The notes: generated by a model not told the origin, from the sequence alone. A DNA stretch of 64,000 nucleotides from Pseudomonas sp. R5(2019) (GCF_009905435.1 NZ_JAAAMT010000032.1:1-64000), one strand, 5' to 3'; positions 1 to 10,683 are shown, counted from the stretch's first letter. Made by a program: numbers and translations.

Positions 1-71
1 CCGGACCGCCGCGAATAAAGGCGCTGCGGTATATCAGACACACCGCGCTGTCCTTGTTCGCGGCGGTCCGG
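1..71. repeat. REP-like inverted-repeat element
   Basis: Bases 1-15 and 57-71 are perfect inverted repeats of 15 bases (CCGGACCGCCGCGAA and its complement). Inside them AAGG/CCTT (18-21 and 52-55) and GCGGT/ACCGC (26-30 and 42-46) also pair, so the whole 71 bases fold into one long hairpin. It lies just downstream of the leftward acyltransferase gene. The GCGGTATATCAGACACACCGC core resembles intergenic repeats I recall from fluorescent pseudomonads. It may act as a terminator or mRNA stabiliser, which is inferred. The left edge coincides with the window start, so the element could extend further. Confidence 0.6.
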
Positions 72-111
72 CGCTCCGGTAAATCCGCTCCCACATCTAT
101 CAAAAGGTTTG

Positions 112-999
112 TCAGTACCACCGCGCCTCGCCCGCCGGGCGTTTCTTGAAGCGCTTCATGCTCCACATGTACTGGCTCGGATAAGCCCGCACATATTTCT
201 CGATCACCTGGCTCATGGCCGCGACGCTGGTTTCGGTGTCGGTGCTGTACATGGCTTCAGGCGCCGCCTCCAGAATTACCTTGAACCCCGAGCCATCCGG
301 CAAGCGCAAGGCATGCAGGAACACCCCGACCGCCTTGCCGCCTGCCAGCATGTTCGGCACAAACTTGCTGGTCAGCGCCTGGGTGGCGAAGAACGGCACG
401 AAGATACCCGCTGATTCGGCCGGTTCAGGGTCAGCCGGAATCCCCACCTGACCGCCTTTGCGCACTTCCTTGATGATGCTCAGGATGCCTTCCTTGGTGG
501 AGGCGGCGACCCGGTTACCCAGCTGTACGCGTTGCTCGCGCAGCAGATCATCCACCGCCTTGAGCTTGGGCGGACGATAGAAAATGATCGGATTGCACTG
601 GTTGCAATAGAAGTGATTGAGCACTTCCCAGTTGCCCAGGTGGCTGGTGATACCGACAACCCCCTTGCCTGACGCCAGTGCATCCTTGAGCACGTCCAGC
701 CCCTCGACTTCGCGGACCAGGTCCAGCGAGCGCTGCGCCGGCCAGATCCAGGCACAGGCGCTTTCGGTCAGGGATTTGCCAATGTCCATGAGGGTACGAC
801 CGACCAACTGTTCACGGGCCACCGGGTCCATCTCGGGGAAACACTTGGCGAGGTTCACCCGCACCACTTCGCGGGAGCTGTTGGGCAGCTTCCACATCAA
901 CCAGCCAATGGCTGAACCGACACGTTGCACGGCGCACCACGGCAACAGGGCGAACAACCGCAAAGCGCCTACCATCAAGGCGCCCTTGAACTTATCCAC
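112..999 (-). CDS. htrB: Lipid A lauroyl/myristoyl acyltransferase family protein (HtrB/LpxL-like)
   Basis: 295 residues, about the usual length for the LpxL/HtrB/MsbB family, which moves an acyl chain from acyl carrier protein to lipid A precursors at the inner membrane. A hydrophobic N-terminal segment (about residues 7-35) is the membrane anchor. The catalytic HX4E motif is at H120-E125 (SHLGNWE), and an FYRPP stretch follows at about 140-144. The GTG start overlaps a perfect DnaA-box sequence (992-1000). The gene follows tag on the same strand after 38 bases, as in P. aeruginosa (PA0010-PA0011 order from memory), so the two are probably co-transcribed. Which acyl chain and position are used cannot be told from the sequence. 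Confidence 0.88.
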   Translation of the reverse strand: MDKFKGALMVGALRLFALLPWCAVQRVGSAIGWLMWKLPNSSREVVRVNLAKCFPEMDPVAREQLVGRTLMDIGKSLTESACAWIWPAQRSLDLVREVEGLDVLKDALASGKGVVGITSHLGNWEVLNHFYCNQCNPIIFYRPPKLKAVDDLLREQRVQLGNRVAASTKEGILSIIKEVRKGGQVGIPADPEPAESAGIFVPFFATQALTSKFVPNMLAGGKAVGVFLHALRLPDGSGFKVILEAAPEAMYSTDTETSVAAMSQVIEKYVRAYPSQYMWSMKRFKKRPAGEARWY

Positions 1000-1037
1000 A
1001 GGCCACTCCTATGTCTGCAAGCCGGGTATTGTAACCA

Positions 1038-1589
1038 TCAGCGGGCCAGTATGGCGTAGCGATCACAATCGGTTGTGTGGTCCATGACCATCCCCGAAGC
1101 TTGCATGAAGGCGTAGCAGATAGTCGGCCCGACAAAGGTGAAACCCGCCTTTTTCAAGACTTTGCTCATGGCTTGCGCCTCCGGCGTCACCGCCGGCACC
1201 TCGCCCCTCTGACTGAAATGGTTGATTTTTGGCAGTCCGCCGACAAATGACCACAGCAGTTCGACCGGGTTGGCCTGGGTCAGCCAGGCCTTGGCATTGA
1301 TGCGCGCCGCGTTGAGCTTGAGGCGGTTGCGAATGATGCCCGGGTCGAGCATGCGTTCCTCGATCTCTTCGTCGGTCATGACCGCCAATCGCTTGGGGTC
1401 GAAGCCGAACATGACCTTGCGGTAGTGCTCGCGCTTCTTCAGCACCGTTATCCACGAGAGCCCGGCCTGGAAGCCTTCAAGCAGCAACAGTTCGAACAAC
1501 CGCCTGCTGTCACGCAGCGGCACACCCCACTCCTGATCGTGGTAAGCCTGGTACAGCGGATCGTCGTTACACCAAAAGCAGCGCGGCAT
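1038..1589 (-). CDS. tag: DNA-3-methyladenine glycosylase I
   Basis: 183 residues, matching the Tag family length. Tag removes 3-methyladenine from alkylated DNA as the first step of base excision repair. The N-terminus carries the typical CFWCN zinc-site cysteines followed by YHDQEWGVP, and the middle has GFQAGLSWITVLKKRE, the aromatic pocket region of this family. The C-terminus holds the conserved FVGPTICYAFMQA stretch and later histidines that complete the zinc site. It is divergent from glyQ, with about 80 bases between the two starts, and precedes the lipid A acyltransferase gene on the same strand. Confidence 0.95.
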   Translation of the reverse strand: MPRCFWCNDDPLYQAYHDQEWGVPLRDSRRLFELLLLEGFQAGLSWITVLKKREHYRKVMFGFDPKRLAVMTDEEIEERMLDPGIIRNRLKLNAARINAKAWLTQANPVELLWSFVGGLPKINHFSQRGEVPAVTPEAQAMSKVLKKAGFTFVGPTICYAFMQASGMVMDHTTDCDRYAILAR

Positions 1590-1671
1590 AAAGCTCCAAG
1601 GGTAGAGGCGCGGACGAATCGGGTTATACTCCCGCTCTTTATATTCGCAGCCCTAGAAACAGGTGAATTTC

Positions 1672-2615
<944 letters not shown>

Positions 2616-2619
<4 letters not shown>

Positions 2620-4670
2620 GTGCTCAAGATTTCCTGGTTGAACTGGGCACCGAAGAACTGCCACCCAAGGCCCTGAACACCCTGGGCGATGCGTTCCTGG
2701 CCGGTATCGAAAAAGGCCTGCAGGCCGCTGGCCTGAACTACGCCGCCAAGCGTGTGTTTGCCGCGCCGCGCCGTCTGGCCGTGCTGATCAGCCAACTTGA
2801 CAGCCAGCAGCCTGACCGCAGCATCAACCTCGACGGCCCGCCTCGCCAGGCCGCATTCGATGCGGAAGGCAATCCGACTCAAGCAGCCCTGGGCTTCGCC
2901 AAGAAATGTGGCGTGGACCTGGCTGAAATCGATCAAAGCGGCCCGAAACTGCGATTCTCCCAGCGTATCGTCGGCAAGCCGACCGCCAGCCTCTTGCCGA
3001 CCATCGTCGAAGACTCGCTCAACGACCTGCCGATTCCCAAGCGCATGCGCTGGGGTGCTCGCAAGGAAGAGTTCGTGCGTCCGACCCAATGGCTGGTCAT
3101 GCTGCTGGGTGACCAGGTCATCGACTGCACCATCCTTGCGCAAAAAGCCGGTCGCGATTCGCGCGGCCACCGCTTCCATTACCCGGAAAGCGTGCGCATC
3201 AGCTCACCGGCCACCTATCAGGAAGACCTGCGCAACGCCTATGTGCTAGCCGACTTCGCCGAACGCCGCGAGCTGATCAGCAAGCGCACTGCGGAACTGG
3301 CCATGCAGCAGGAAGGCACCGCCATCGTCCCGGAAAACCTGCTGGACGAAGTGACTGCCCTGGTCGAATGGCCAGTGCCACTGGTCTGCTCGTTCGAAGA
3401 GCGGTTCCTTGAAGTGCCCCAGGAAGCCCTGATCACCACCATGCAGGACAACCAGAAGTATTTCTGCCTGCTGGACGTCGACGGCAAGTTGCTGCCGCGC
3501 TTCATCACCGTCGCCAACGTCGAGAGCAAAGACCCGTCGCAGATCACTCTGGGCAACGAAAAAGTCGTGCGCCCGCGCCTGACCGACGCCGAATTCTTCT
3601 TCAAGCAAGACAAGAAGCAGAAACTCGAAAGCTTCAACCAGCGTCTGCAAAACGTCGTGTTCCAGGCCCAACTGGGCAGCGTCTACGACAAGGCGGAGCG
3701 TGTGTCGAAACTGGCCGCCTTCATTGCCCAGCGCATTGGCGGCGATGCCCAGCGCGCTGCTCGCGCAGGCCTGCTGTCCAAATGCGACCTGGCCACCGAG
3801 ATGGTCGGCGAGTTCCCGGAGATGCAAGGTGTTGCCGGCTACTATTACGCCCTCAACGACGGCGAGCCGGACGATGTGGCACTGGCGCTGAACGAGCAGT
3901 ACATGCCGCGCGGTGCTGGCGCTGAACTGCCGACCACCCTGACCGGTGCGGCCGTGGCCATCGCCGACAAGCTCGACACCCTGGTCGGTATCTTCGGTAT
4001 CGGCATGCTGCCAACCGGCAGCAAAGACCCGTATGCCCTGCGTCGCGCGGCACTGGGTATCCTGCGGATCCTGATCGAGAAAAAACTCGACCTGGACCTG
4101 GCGCCTGCCGTGGTTTTTGCCGTCAATCAGTTTGGCGACAAGATCAAACCAGCCGGCCTGGCCGAGCAAGTCATGGAATTCGTGTTCGACCGCCTGCGTG
4201 CGCGCTACGAAGACGAAGGCATCGACATGGCCACTTACCTGTCGGTTCGTGCCCTGCAACCTGGCTCCGCACTGGACTTCGACCAACGCGTACAAGCCGT
4301 TCAGGCCTTCCGCCAGCTGCCTGAGGCTGCTGCCCTGGCTGCCGTGAACAAGCGTGTATCGAACCTGTTGAGCAAGGTCGAAGGCACCATCGCTACCACC
4401 GTCGAACCCAAGTATTTCGACAACGCCAATGAGTTCTCCCTGTATTCGGCGATCCAGCAAGCCGACCACGCTATCCAGCCAATGGCGGCTGCCCGTCAAT
4501 ACAGCGAGTCGCTGGCACGCCTGGCCGCCCTGCGCGAACCTGTCGACGCGTTCTTCGAAGCGGTGATGGTCAATGCCGAAGATGCCAACGTGCGCGCCAA
4601 CCGCTACGCCTTGCTGACCCGCCTGCGCGGGTTGTTCCTGGGCGTTGCCGACATCTCGCTGCTGGGGTAA
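2616..4670 (+). CDS. glyS: Glycyl-tRNA synthetase beta subunit
   Basis: 684 residues, the usual beta-chain length. The beta subunit contributes tRNA-Gly recognition in the alpha2beta2 enzyme. The N-terminus DFLVELGTEELPPKAL is the family signature. LTDAEFFFKQDKK and the HD-like KCDLATEMVGEFPEMQG blocks follow at about 325 and 390, and the C-terminal part is the DALR-type anticodon-binding region. The gene is translationally coupled to glyQ and is followed three bases later by gmhB, forming one rightward operon. The long open frame on the opposite strand (3246-4946) is a shadow caused by high third-position GC. Confidence 0.97.
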
Positions 4671-4673
4671 GTC

Positions 4674-5207
4674 TTGAAACTGCTGATACTCGATCGGGAC
4701 GGGGTGATCAACGAAGACTCCGACGCTTACATCAAGTCGGTGGATGAATGGATTCCCATCCCGGGCTCGATCGACGCCATCGCGCAGTTGAGCAAGGCCG
4801 GCTGGACGGTAGCGGTGGCTACCAACCAGTCCGGTATTGCTCGCGGCTACTACGACCTGGCCACCCTTGAAGCCATGCATACCCGCTTGCGGGAACTGGT
4901 GGCGGAGCAGGGTGGCGAGGTTGGCAAGATCGTCTATTGCCCCCATGGCCCCGATGAGGGCTGCAATTGCCGCAAGCCATTACCCGGCATGCTCAAGACC
5001 ATCGCTGACCATTATGGCGTGGATCTGGCCGGTTTATGGTTTGTCGGCGATAGTATGGGTGACTTGGAAGCCGCGGTGGCCGTCGATTCACAGCCTGTTC
5101 TGGTGAAAACCGGCAAAGGCAGCAAGACGCTTGGCAAGACCTTGCCAGCCAATACCCTGATTTTCGAGGATCTGGCCGCTGTCGCCAGAGCGCTTATCCA
5201 CACATAA
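4674..5207 (+). CDS. gmhB: D-glycero-beta-D-manno-heptose-1,7-bisphosphate 7-phosphatase
   Basis: 177 residues, HAD superfamily. GmhB removes the 7-phosphate from heptose bisphosphate in the ADP-heptose pathway that feeds the lipopolysaccharide inner core. The catalytic LDRDGVINED motif is at residues 5-14, ATNQSGIARGYY holds motif II, and CPHGPDEGCNCRKP carries the zinc-binding cysteines typical of GmhB rather than histidinol phosphatase. GDSMGDLEAA is motif IV. The start is the TTG at 4674 because the protein begins directly with the HAD strand and GGGG lies just upstream. The last codons contain a perfect DnaA box (5194-5202). Confidence 0.92.
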   Translation: MKLLILDRDGVINEDSDAYIKSVDEWIPIPGSIDAIAQLSKAGWTVAVATNQSGIARGYYDLATLEAMHTRLRELVAEQGGEVGKIVYCPHGPDEGCNCRKPLPGMLKTIADHYGVDLAGLWFVGDSMGDLEAAVAVDSQPVLVKTGKGSKTLGKTLPANTLIFEDLAAVARALIHT

Positions 5208-5321
5208 GGCGCTTCGATTTCTGACCCGGCCGACCGGTGCGACATACTTCGCACGGTGGGCCATCCGTCGTTATTCGTGCGCTCCACGCAGGCGGGCGAG
5301 CCCGCAATGGTAAATGCCACT

Positions 5322-6092
5322 ATGTCGATCGTGCAGGCCATCAGGATCTTTGTCTTTTACCTGCTGCTGGGCACCAGTGCTTTTCTGTGGTGCACCCTGA
5401 GCTTTTTCGTGGCGCCGTTTTTGCCCTTCCGCGCCCGCTATCGATTCATCAACGTGTTCTGGTGTCGCTTTGTGCTGGTGCTGGTTCGGGTGTTTCTCAA
5501 TATCCGGGTCAAGGTCACGGGTGCCGAGAACGTTCCACAGCAGCCCTGTGTGATTCTGTCCAATCACCAGAGCACTTGGGAAACCTTCTTTCTCTCGGCC
5601 TATTTCCAGCCGCTGAGCCAGGTGCTCAAGCGTGAGCTGCTCTACGTGCCGTTTTTCGGCTGGGCCATGGCGATGCTGCGGCCTATCGCAATTGATCGCG
5701 GCAACCCGAAGGCAGCCCTCAAGCAAGTCGCCGCCAAAGGCGATGAGCTGCTCCGGAATAAAGTCTGGGTGCTGATTTTCCCCGAAGGGACGCGTGTGCC
5801 ATTTGGCAAGATCGGCAAGTTTTCGCGCAGCGGTGCTGCGTTGGCGGTAAACGCAGAGCTGCCAATCCTGCCGATTGCCCACAACGCCGGTAAATACTGG
5901 CCAAAAGAAGGCTGGGGTAAAAAGCCCGGCACGATCGAGGTGGTCATTGGCGCGCCAATGCACCCACAAGGGACGGGGCCACGGGCCATTGTGGAGCTCA
6001 ATGATCGCTTTGCCGCCTGGAACGAGCAGGCGCAGCGCGACATGGGCTCCTTGCCGCAAACACCGCAAACCGAACAGCAGATCGTGGCCTGA
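5322..6092 (+). CDS. plsC: 1-acyl-sn-glycerol-3-phosphate acyltransferase
   Basis: 256 residues from the ATG at 5322 (MSIVQAIRIF), the start used by Pseudomonas homologues I recall. Upstream in-frame starts at 5256 and 5307 are less likely. The enzyme acylates lysophosphatidic acid to phosphatidic acid in membrane lipid synthesis. Two hydrophobic segments lie in the first 60 residues. The HX4E-type motif NHQSTWE is near residue 85, and FPEGTRVPFGK near 160 is the substrate-binding motif. It ends the glyQ-glyS-gmhB-plsC run. In P. aeruginosa this gene lies next to gyrB (from memory), so the next 7 kb look inserted. Confidence 0.9.
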   Translation: MSIVQAIRIFVFYLLLGTSAFLWCTLSFFVAPFLPFRARYRFINVFWCRFVLVLVRVFLNIRVKVTGAENVPQQPCVILSNHQSTWETFFLSAYFQPLSQVLKRELLYVPFFGWAMAMLRPIAIDRGNPKAALKQVAAKGDELLRNKVWVLIFPEGTRVPFGKIGKFSRSGAALAVNAELPILPIAHNAGKYWPKEGWGKKPGTIEVVIGAPMHPQGTGPRAIVELNDRFAAWNEQAQRDMGSLPQTPQTEQQIVA

Positions 6093-6097
6093 CGATC

Positions 6098-6106
6098 TGT
6101 GGATAA
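6098..6106 (-). other. Perfect DnaA box after plsC
   Basis: TGTGGATAA on the plus strand is the complement of the strict DnaA box TTATCCACA. It lies six bases after the plsC stop, between convergent genes. Similar single perfect boxes occur at 992-1000, 5194-5202 and 22552-22560. Confidence 0.5.
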
Positions 6107-6223
6107 CTTGTGTACAGTATTTTCACAAAGCCAGAAAAAATCTCGTAAGTGACTAATTTAATTGCTTATTTCTACACATGAACGGCACATGACAAAGGTG
6201 CATAAGTTTTTTCGGCGCTAACA

Positions 6224-6252
6224 GAAACCGGCCTAATAGCCGGTTTCTTTTT
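6224..6252 (+). terminator. Intrinsic terminator after plsC
   Basis: A perfect 9-base-pair stem (GAAACCGGC at 6224-6232 and its complement at 6239-6247) with loop CTAATA is followed by TTTTT. It ends the rightward glyQ-plsC operon and lies 26 bases before the end of the convergent MFS gene. Confidence 0.85.
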
Positions 6253-6278
6253 GCCTGCGAAAAACTCCCCGAGGGCTT

Positions 6279-7907
6279 TCAGCTGTGTACTTCGTCAATA
6301 TCGACGTCCTTGGTTTCCTTCAGACAAAACAACCCCACGATCAGACTGACGCCGGTGATCAACACCGGGTACCAGAGCCCATAGAAGATATCGCCGGTGT
6401 ACACCACCAAGGCAAAGGACACTGTGGGCAGGAAGCCGCCAAACCAACCATTGCCGATATGGTAGGGCAGCGACATCGAGGTGTAGCGGATGCGGGTAGG
6501 GAACAATTCCACCATCACCGCCGCAAGGGGGCCGTAAGTCATGGTCGCGATCAGGATCATGGCAACGATCAATATCACCACCATCGGCTGGTTTACGCTG
6601 CTGGAATCCGCCTTGGCCGGGTAGCCAGCGGTGTCGATGGCACTGCGCAGCGCAGCTTCGTCAAAGCCCTTGATCTGCTGTTCGCCCACCGATACCACCA
6701 CGTCGCTGCCTGGCGCCGAGGCTTGTGAGCTGTACGGTAAGCCCTGTTTGACCAGGAAGGTTTTGACCTTGTCGCAAGGGCTGTCGAAGCGTGCTTTACC
6801 CACAGGGTCGAACTGGAAGGTGCAGCTGGCCGGGTCGGCCATCACCACGATAGGGGACTGGCGACTGGCCGCGTCGATCTGCGGGTTCGCGTAATGACTC
6901 AGCGCCTTGAACAGCGGGAAGTAGAGAAGTGTGGCCAACAACAGCCCAGTCATGATGATCGGCTTACGGCCGATACGGTCCGAAAGCCAGCCGAAAAACA
7001 CGAAGAAGGGAGCGCCGATCACCACGCTGATGATCAGCAGCGTATTGGCCAGTGCCGGGTCCATCTTGAGCATCTGGGTCATGAAGAACAGCACATAGAA
7101 CTGCGCGGTGTAGAAGGTCACCGCCTGGCCTGCGTTGATGCTGAACAAGGCTGTCAGCACAATCTTCAAGTTTGGCCAGACCAAAAAGGAATCACGAATC
7201 GGTGACTTGCAGATCTTGCCCTGGGCTTTCATTTTCACGAATGCCGGCGACTCATGCATGCTCATGCGAATCCAGGTGGAAATCGCCAACAACACAATCG
7301 ACAACAGAAATGGCAGTCGCCAGCCCCAGGTCTCGAATTGATCACCGCTGATGTAGCGGCTGGCAAGCACTACCAGCAAGGACAAGAGCAAGCCCAACGT
7401 GGCGGTGGATTGAATCCAGCCGGTATGAAAGCCGCGTTTACCGGGCGGCGCGTGTTCCGCTACATAGGTCGCCGCGCCACCGTATTCCCCGCCCAGCGCC
7501 AGGCCCTGCAACATGCGCAGAATCACCAGGATGATCGGCGCGGCGATGCCGATACTGGCATAAGTCGGCAGCAACCCGACCGCAAATGTCGACAAGCCCA
7601 TCAGCACAATGGTGATCAGAAACGTGTACTTGCGACCGATCATGTCGCCGAGCCGACCGAACACCAAGGCCCCGAACGGCCGCACCAGAAAGCCCGCGGC
7701 AAACGCCATCAATGCAAAGATGAATGCTGTGGTGTCGTTAACCCCGGCAAAGAACTGCTTGCTGATAACAGCAGCCAGGGCCCCGTAAAGAAAAAAGTCA
7801 TACCACTCGAACACCGTCCCGAGCGATGACGCGAAGATGATCTTGCGTTCTTCCTTACCCGCGCTGGCAGCCTTCGCTGCGCCTTGTTCCTGCACATAGT
7901 CCGACAT
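6279..7907 (-). CDS. MFS transporter, metabolite:H+ symporter family, with extracytoplasmic insert
   Basis: 542 residues from the ATG at 7907 (MSDYVQEQ), which has GAGG eight bases upstream. An open frame extends 27 codons further but looks non-coding. The protein has about 12 membrane segments and the two family signatures GRLGDMIGRKY (after segment 2) and GWLSDRIGRKP (after segment 8). MHS-type permeases are normally about 430-450 residues. Here roughly 95 extra residues, hydrophilic and with two cysteines, sit after the eighth segment (about residues 355-455) and should face the periplasm. It lies 90 bases downstream of the GMC oxidoreductase gene on the same strand, so it probably imports that enzyme's substrate or a related compound. 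The substrate is unknown. Confidence 0.85.
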   Translation of the reverse strand: MSDYVQEQGAAKAASAGKEERKIIFASSLGTVFEWYDFFLYGALAAVISKQFFAGVNDTTAFIFALMAFAAGFLVRPFGALVFGRLGDMIGRKYTFLITIVLMGLSTFAVGLLPTYASIGIAAPIILVILRMLQGLALGGEYGGAATYVAEHAPPGKRGFHTGWIQSTATLGLLLSLLVVLASRYISGDQFETWGWRLPFLLSIVLLAISTWIRMSMHESPAFVKMKAQGKICKSPIRDSFLVWPNLKIVLTALFSINAGQAVTFYTAQFYVLFFMTQMLKMDPALANTLLIISVVIGAPFFVFFGWLSDRIGRKPIIMTGLLLATLLYFPLFKALSHYANPQIDAASRQSPIVVMADPASCTFQFDPVGKARFDSPCDKVKTFLVKQGLPYSSQASAPGSDVVVSVGEQQIKGFDEAALRSAIDTAGYPAKADSSSVNQPMVVILIVAMILIATMTYGPLAAVMVELFPTRIRYTSMSLPYHIGNGWFGGFLPTVSFALVVYTGDIFYGLWYPVLITGVSLIVGLFCLKETKDVDIDEVHS

Positions 7908-7997
7908 AGGTGTTGTCCTCGGCCTTGAGGCCCCAGTGATTATTCTTTTTGTTCCACTGTCCACACCGGCGGACCACTGCCGGCGCATGCATATCGA

Positions 7998-9656
7998 TCA
8001 AGGGGTGGTCAGGGATTCTCCTTCAGGAATGAACTGTGAGCGGAGGAGGGCGTCGCGTTCAGCCAGAATCAGCTGAGCTGCCTTTTCGGCAATCATGACG
8101 GTGGGGGAACAGGTATTACCGGAGACGATCTGCGGCATGATCGAGGCGTCTGCCACGCGCAAACCCTGGACACCGTGCACACGCAGAGCAGCATCGACCA
8201 CGTCGTCCGCTCCATTCCCCATCCGGCAGGTCCCGACCGGGTGGAAAATCGTGGTGCCGATTTTTCCGGCAGCTTCCTGCAATTGTTCTTCCGTTTGCAG
8301 TTCAGGGCCGGGCAAATATTCCTGCGGTGCGAAAGGTCGCAATGCCGCAGAGCTAACAATGGTTCGGGTGAGCCGAATTGCTTGCGCGGCCACTTTCAGA
8401 TCCTGTGGATGGCTCAGGTAATTGGGATCAATCACAGGCGCTTGGGCAAGTTCCTTTGAAGCGATATCCACACGCCCGCGACTCATCGGGCGCAGGTTGC
8501 AGACCGATGCCGTGAATGCGGCAAACCGATGCAAGGGCTCACCGAATCGCTCAAGGGACAGGGGCTGAACGTGGTATTGCAGATTCGCCGAGGGCTGCTC
8601 CGGGTCGGATTTCACGAAGGCACCCAGTTGGCTGGGCGCCATCGCCAGCGGCCCGCTGCGGTCATAAAGGTAACGCAGCCCCATGCCCATCTTGCCCCAG
8701 GGACTGTTGGCGACTTGATTGAGGGTTCGGGTGTTGCTGACTTGATAGATCAGGCGCAGCTGCAAATGGTCCTGCAGGTTTCCACCCACACCAGGCAGCT
8801 CATGCAGGACGGGAATGCCCAAGCGCTCCAGAAGTGGGCGAGGCCCGATTCCGGATCGCTGCAAAATGGCGGGCGAGCCTATGGCACCTGCGCACAGAAT
8901 GATTTCTCGGCGGGCCCTGAAGAGCTCGTCACGGTCCTGCCAGCGCCCATTGACTGCCGCAGCACGGCCGTTTTCGAATACGACGCGCTGTGCGTCCACA
9001 CCGGTCAGCACCGTGAGGTTGGGCCGTTTGAGCACTGGTCGTAGAAAGGCCTTGGTGGCATTCCAGCGAATCCCCGAGCGCTGGTTGACCTGGAAATATC
9101 CACAGCCTTCATTACTACCTGTGTTGAAGTCATCAACGCTGGCAATTCCATACTGAGCAGCCGCTTCTCTGAAGGCATCGAGAATTGGCCATGCATAGCG
9201 TTGGCGCTCGACCCGCCACTCACCCTCGCTGCCGTGCCAATCAGTACCGCCGGCAAAATGCAGTTCGCTGCGCTTGAACAGCGGTAGCACATCTTTCCAG
9301 GCCCAACCCGGGTTCCCTTGCGCTGCCCAACGATCGTAGTCACCGGCCTGGCCACGCATATAGATCATGCCGTTGATCGATGAACTGCCACCGAGCACCT
9401 TGCCCCGTGGATAACTCAGCGCGCGACCTTGCAGACCGGGTTGCGCCTCGGTCTTGTAGCACCAGTCGGTTCGGGGGTTTCCAATGCAGAAAAGATAGCC
9501 CACTGGAATGTGAATCCAGGGGTAGTTGTCCTGGCCGCCCGCTTCGAGCAGCAGCACCTGTTGGGTCGGATCGGCAGACAAGCGATTGGCCAGCAGGCAC
9601 CCGGCAGGACCGGCGCCGACAATCACATAGTCATACGTGCGCAGGGCAGACGACAT
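7998..9656 (-). CDS. GMC-family FAD-dependent alcohol/choline dehydrogenase-like oxidoreductase
   Basis: 552 residues. GMC flavoenzymes oxidise alcohols such as choline or aryl and alkyl alcohols to aldehydes. The FAD-binding VIVGAGPAGCLLANRL lies at about 11-26. GMC signature 1 (GGSSSINGMIYMRGQ) is near 83, and signature 2 (GAIGSPAILQRSGIG) is near 255. The catalytic histidine region IFHPVGTCRMG and a later SGNTCSPT with the partner asparagine are both present, so the enzyme looks intact. It is related to BetA but does not sit with bet genes, so the substrate is open. It is divergent from a LysR regulator (139 bases between starts) and upstream of the MFS gene, giving a typical regulator-enzyme-transporter unit. 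Confidence 0.88.
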   Translation of the reverse strand: MSSALRTYDYVIVGAGPAGCLLANRLSADPTQQVLLLEAGGQDNYPWIHIPVGYLFCIGNPRTDWCYKTEAQPGLQGRALSYPRGKVLGGSSSINGMIYMRGQAGDYDRWAAQGNPGWAWKDVLPLFKRSELHFAGGTDWHGSEGEWRVERQRYAWPILDAFREAAAQYGIASVDDFNTGSNEGCGYFQVNQRSGIRWNATKAFLRPVLKRPNLTVLTGVDAQRVVFENGRAAAVNGRWQDRDELFRARREIILCAGAIGSPAILQRSGIGPRPLLERLGIPVLHELPGVGGNLQDHLQLRLIYQVSNTRTLNQVANSPWGKMGMGLRYLYDRSGPLAMAPSQLGAFVKSDPEQPSANLQYHVQPLSLERFGEPLHRFAAFTASVCNLRPMSRGRVDIASKELAQAPVIDPNYLSHPQDLKVAAQAIRLTRTIVSSAALRPFAPQEYLPGPELQTEEQLQEAAGKIGTTIFHPVGTCRMGNGADDVVDAALRVHGVQGLRVADASIMPQIVSGNTCSPTVMIAEKAAQLILAERDALLRSQFIPEGESLTTP

Positions 9657-9708
9657 TCATCACCTCACACCGATTTTTATTCTTGTCCCTGTCCATGTTA
9701 TTGATTAG

Positions 9709-9721
9709 TTTCGAGATGAAA
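9709..9721. promoter_or_regulatory. Candidate LysR-regulator operator (T-N11-A)
   Basis: TTTC-GAGAT-GAAA is a perfect inverted repeat with T-N11-A form, the classic LysR-type binding core. It lies in the 139-base gap between the divergent GMC oxidoreductase and LysR genes. Assignment to this regulator is inferred from position. Confidence 0.45.
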
Positions 9722-9795
9722 ACGTTAGATTTCACCCAACTGCTGTGCGTTTTAGCACAACGCCCGTGATCGCCGGATTCACAAGGATAAGCAGC

Positions 9796-10683
9796 ATGTT
9801 CGACTGGAACGATCTTCGGTTTTTTCTCGAGCTGCAGCGCAGCGGCCGCCTGCTCACCGCAGCCAAACGCCTGAACACCACTCACAGCACGGTGGCCCGG
9901 CATATAGAGTCCATCGAACAGTGCCTGGGCACCGCCTTGTTCGTCCAGCAGGCCCAGGGTTACGAACTGACACCCTCCGGGCAAGCGTTGCTCAAACATG
10001 CCGAGGCCATGGAAAACGTCGCCTTGCTGGCACAAGAAGAGATCACTCAGGCCATCACCCCTCTGGGCAAGATCAGGCTAGGTGTCACTGAAGGCATCGG
10101 CATCATGTTTTTCACGCCTCGGCTGGGCGGTCTGTTTGAGCGCTACCCGGGGCTCGAAGTGGAGCTGGTGGCAGTGCCGCGTTTTGTCAGCATCCTCAAC
10201 CGCGAGGCCGAAATCAGCATCCACCTGGAGCGCCCCAACGCCGACCTGTTGATAACCCGAAAGCTGACCGATTACCGTCTCGCTCTCTACGCGAGCCCTG
10301 CCTACCTTGCCCAGGCACCGACCCTCAACTGCCGCGAAGACTTGGCGCACCACAATTGGATCGGTTACGTCGACGACTTGCTATTCAGCCAGGAACTGCT
10401 ATTTCTCAACAGCTTCTGCCGCTCGCCGAATGTGGTGTTCCGCAGCACCAGCGTGATCGCCCAGCAGCAAGCGGCCAGAGCCGGACTCGGGATTGCAGTG
10501 CTGCCCAATTACATGGCCAGCCAGGACCCGGAACTGGTGAGGGTTATGCCAAGCGAAACCATCCAGCGCAGTTATTGGATTTGCACGCGGCGGGAACTGC
10601 ACAAGTCGGTGCGGTTGCGGGTGGTGTGGGATTACTTGCTGACGTTGTGTGCGGGGGAGCAGGGGGCGTTGTTGGCGGAATAG
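9796..10683 (+). CDS. LysR-family transcriptional regulator
   Basis: 295 residues from the ATG at 9796 (MFDWNDLRFF), preceded by AAGGA at a good distance. An upstream in-frame start at 9745 is rejected because the family begins at this DWNDLR-type N-terminus. The helix-turn-helix lies at about residues 18-37 (LTAAKRLNTTHSTVARHI), and residues from about 90 form the periplasmic-binding-protein-like effector domain. LysR proteins of this kind usually control the divergent gene, here the GMC oxidoreductase and the MFS transporter. The inducer is unknown. Confidence 0.87.
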   Translation: MFDWNDLRFFLELQRSGRLLTAAKRLNTTHSTVARHIESIEQCLGTALFVQQAQGYELTPSGQALLKHAEAMENVALLAQEEITQAITPLGKIRLGVTEGIGIMFFTPRLGGLFERYPGLEVELVAVPRFVSILNREAEISIHLERPNADLLITRKLTDYRLALYASPAYLAQAPTLNCREDLAHHNWIGYVDDLLFSQELLFLNSFCRSPNVVFRSTSVIAQQQAARAGLGIAVLPNYMASQDPELVRVMPSETIQRSYWICTRRELHKSVRLRVVWDYLLTLCAGEQGALLAE

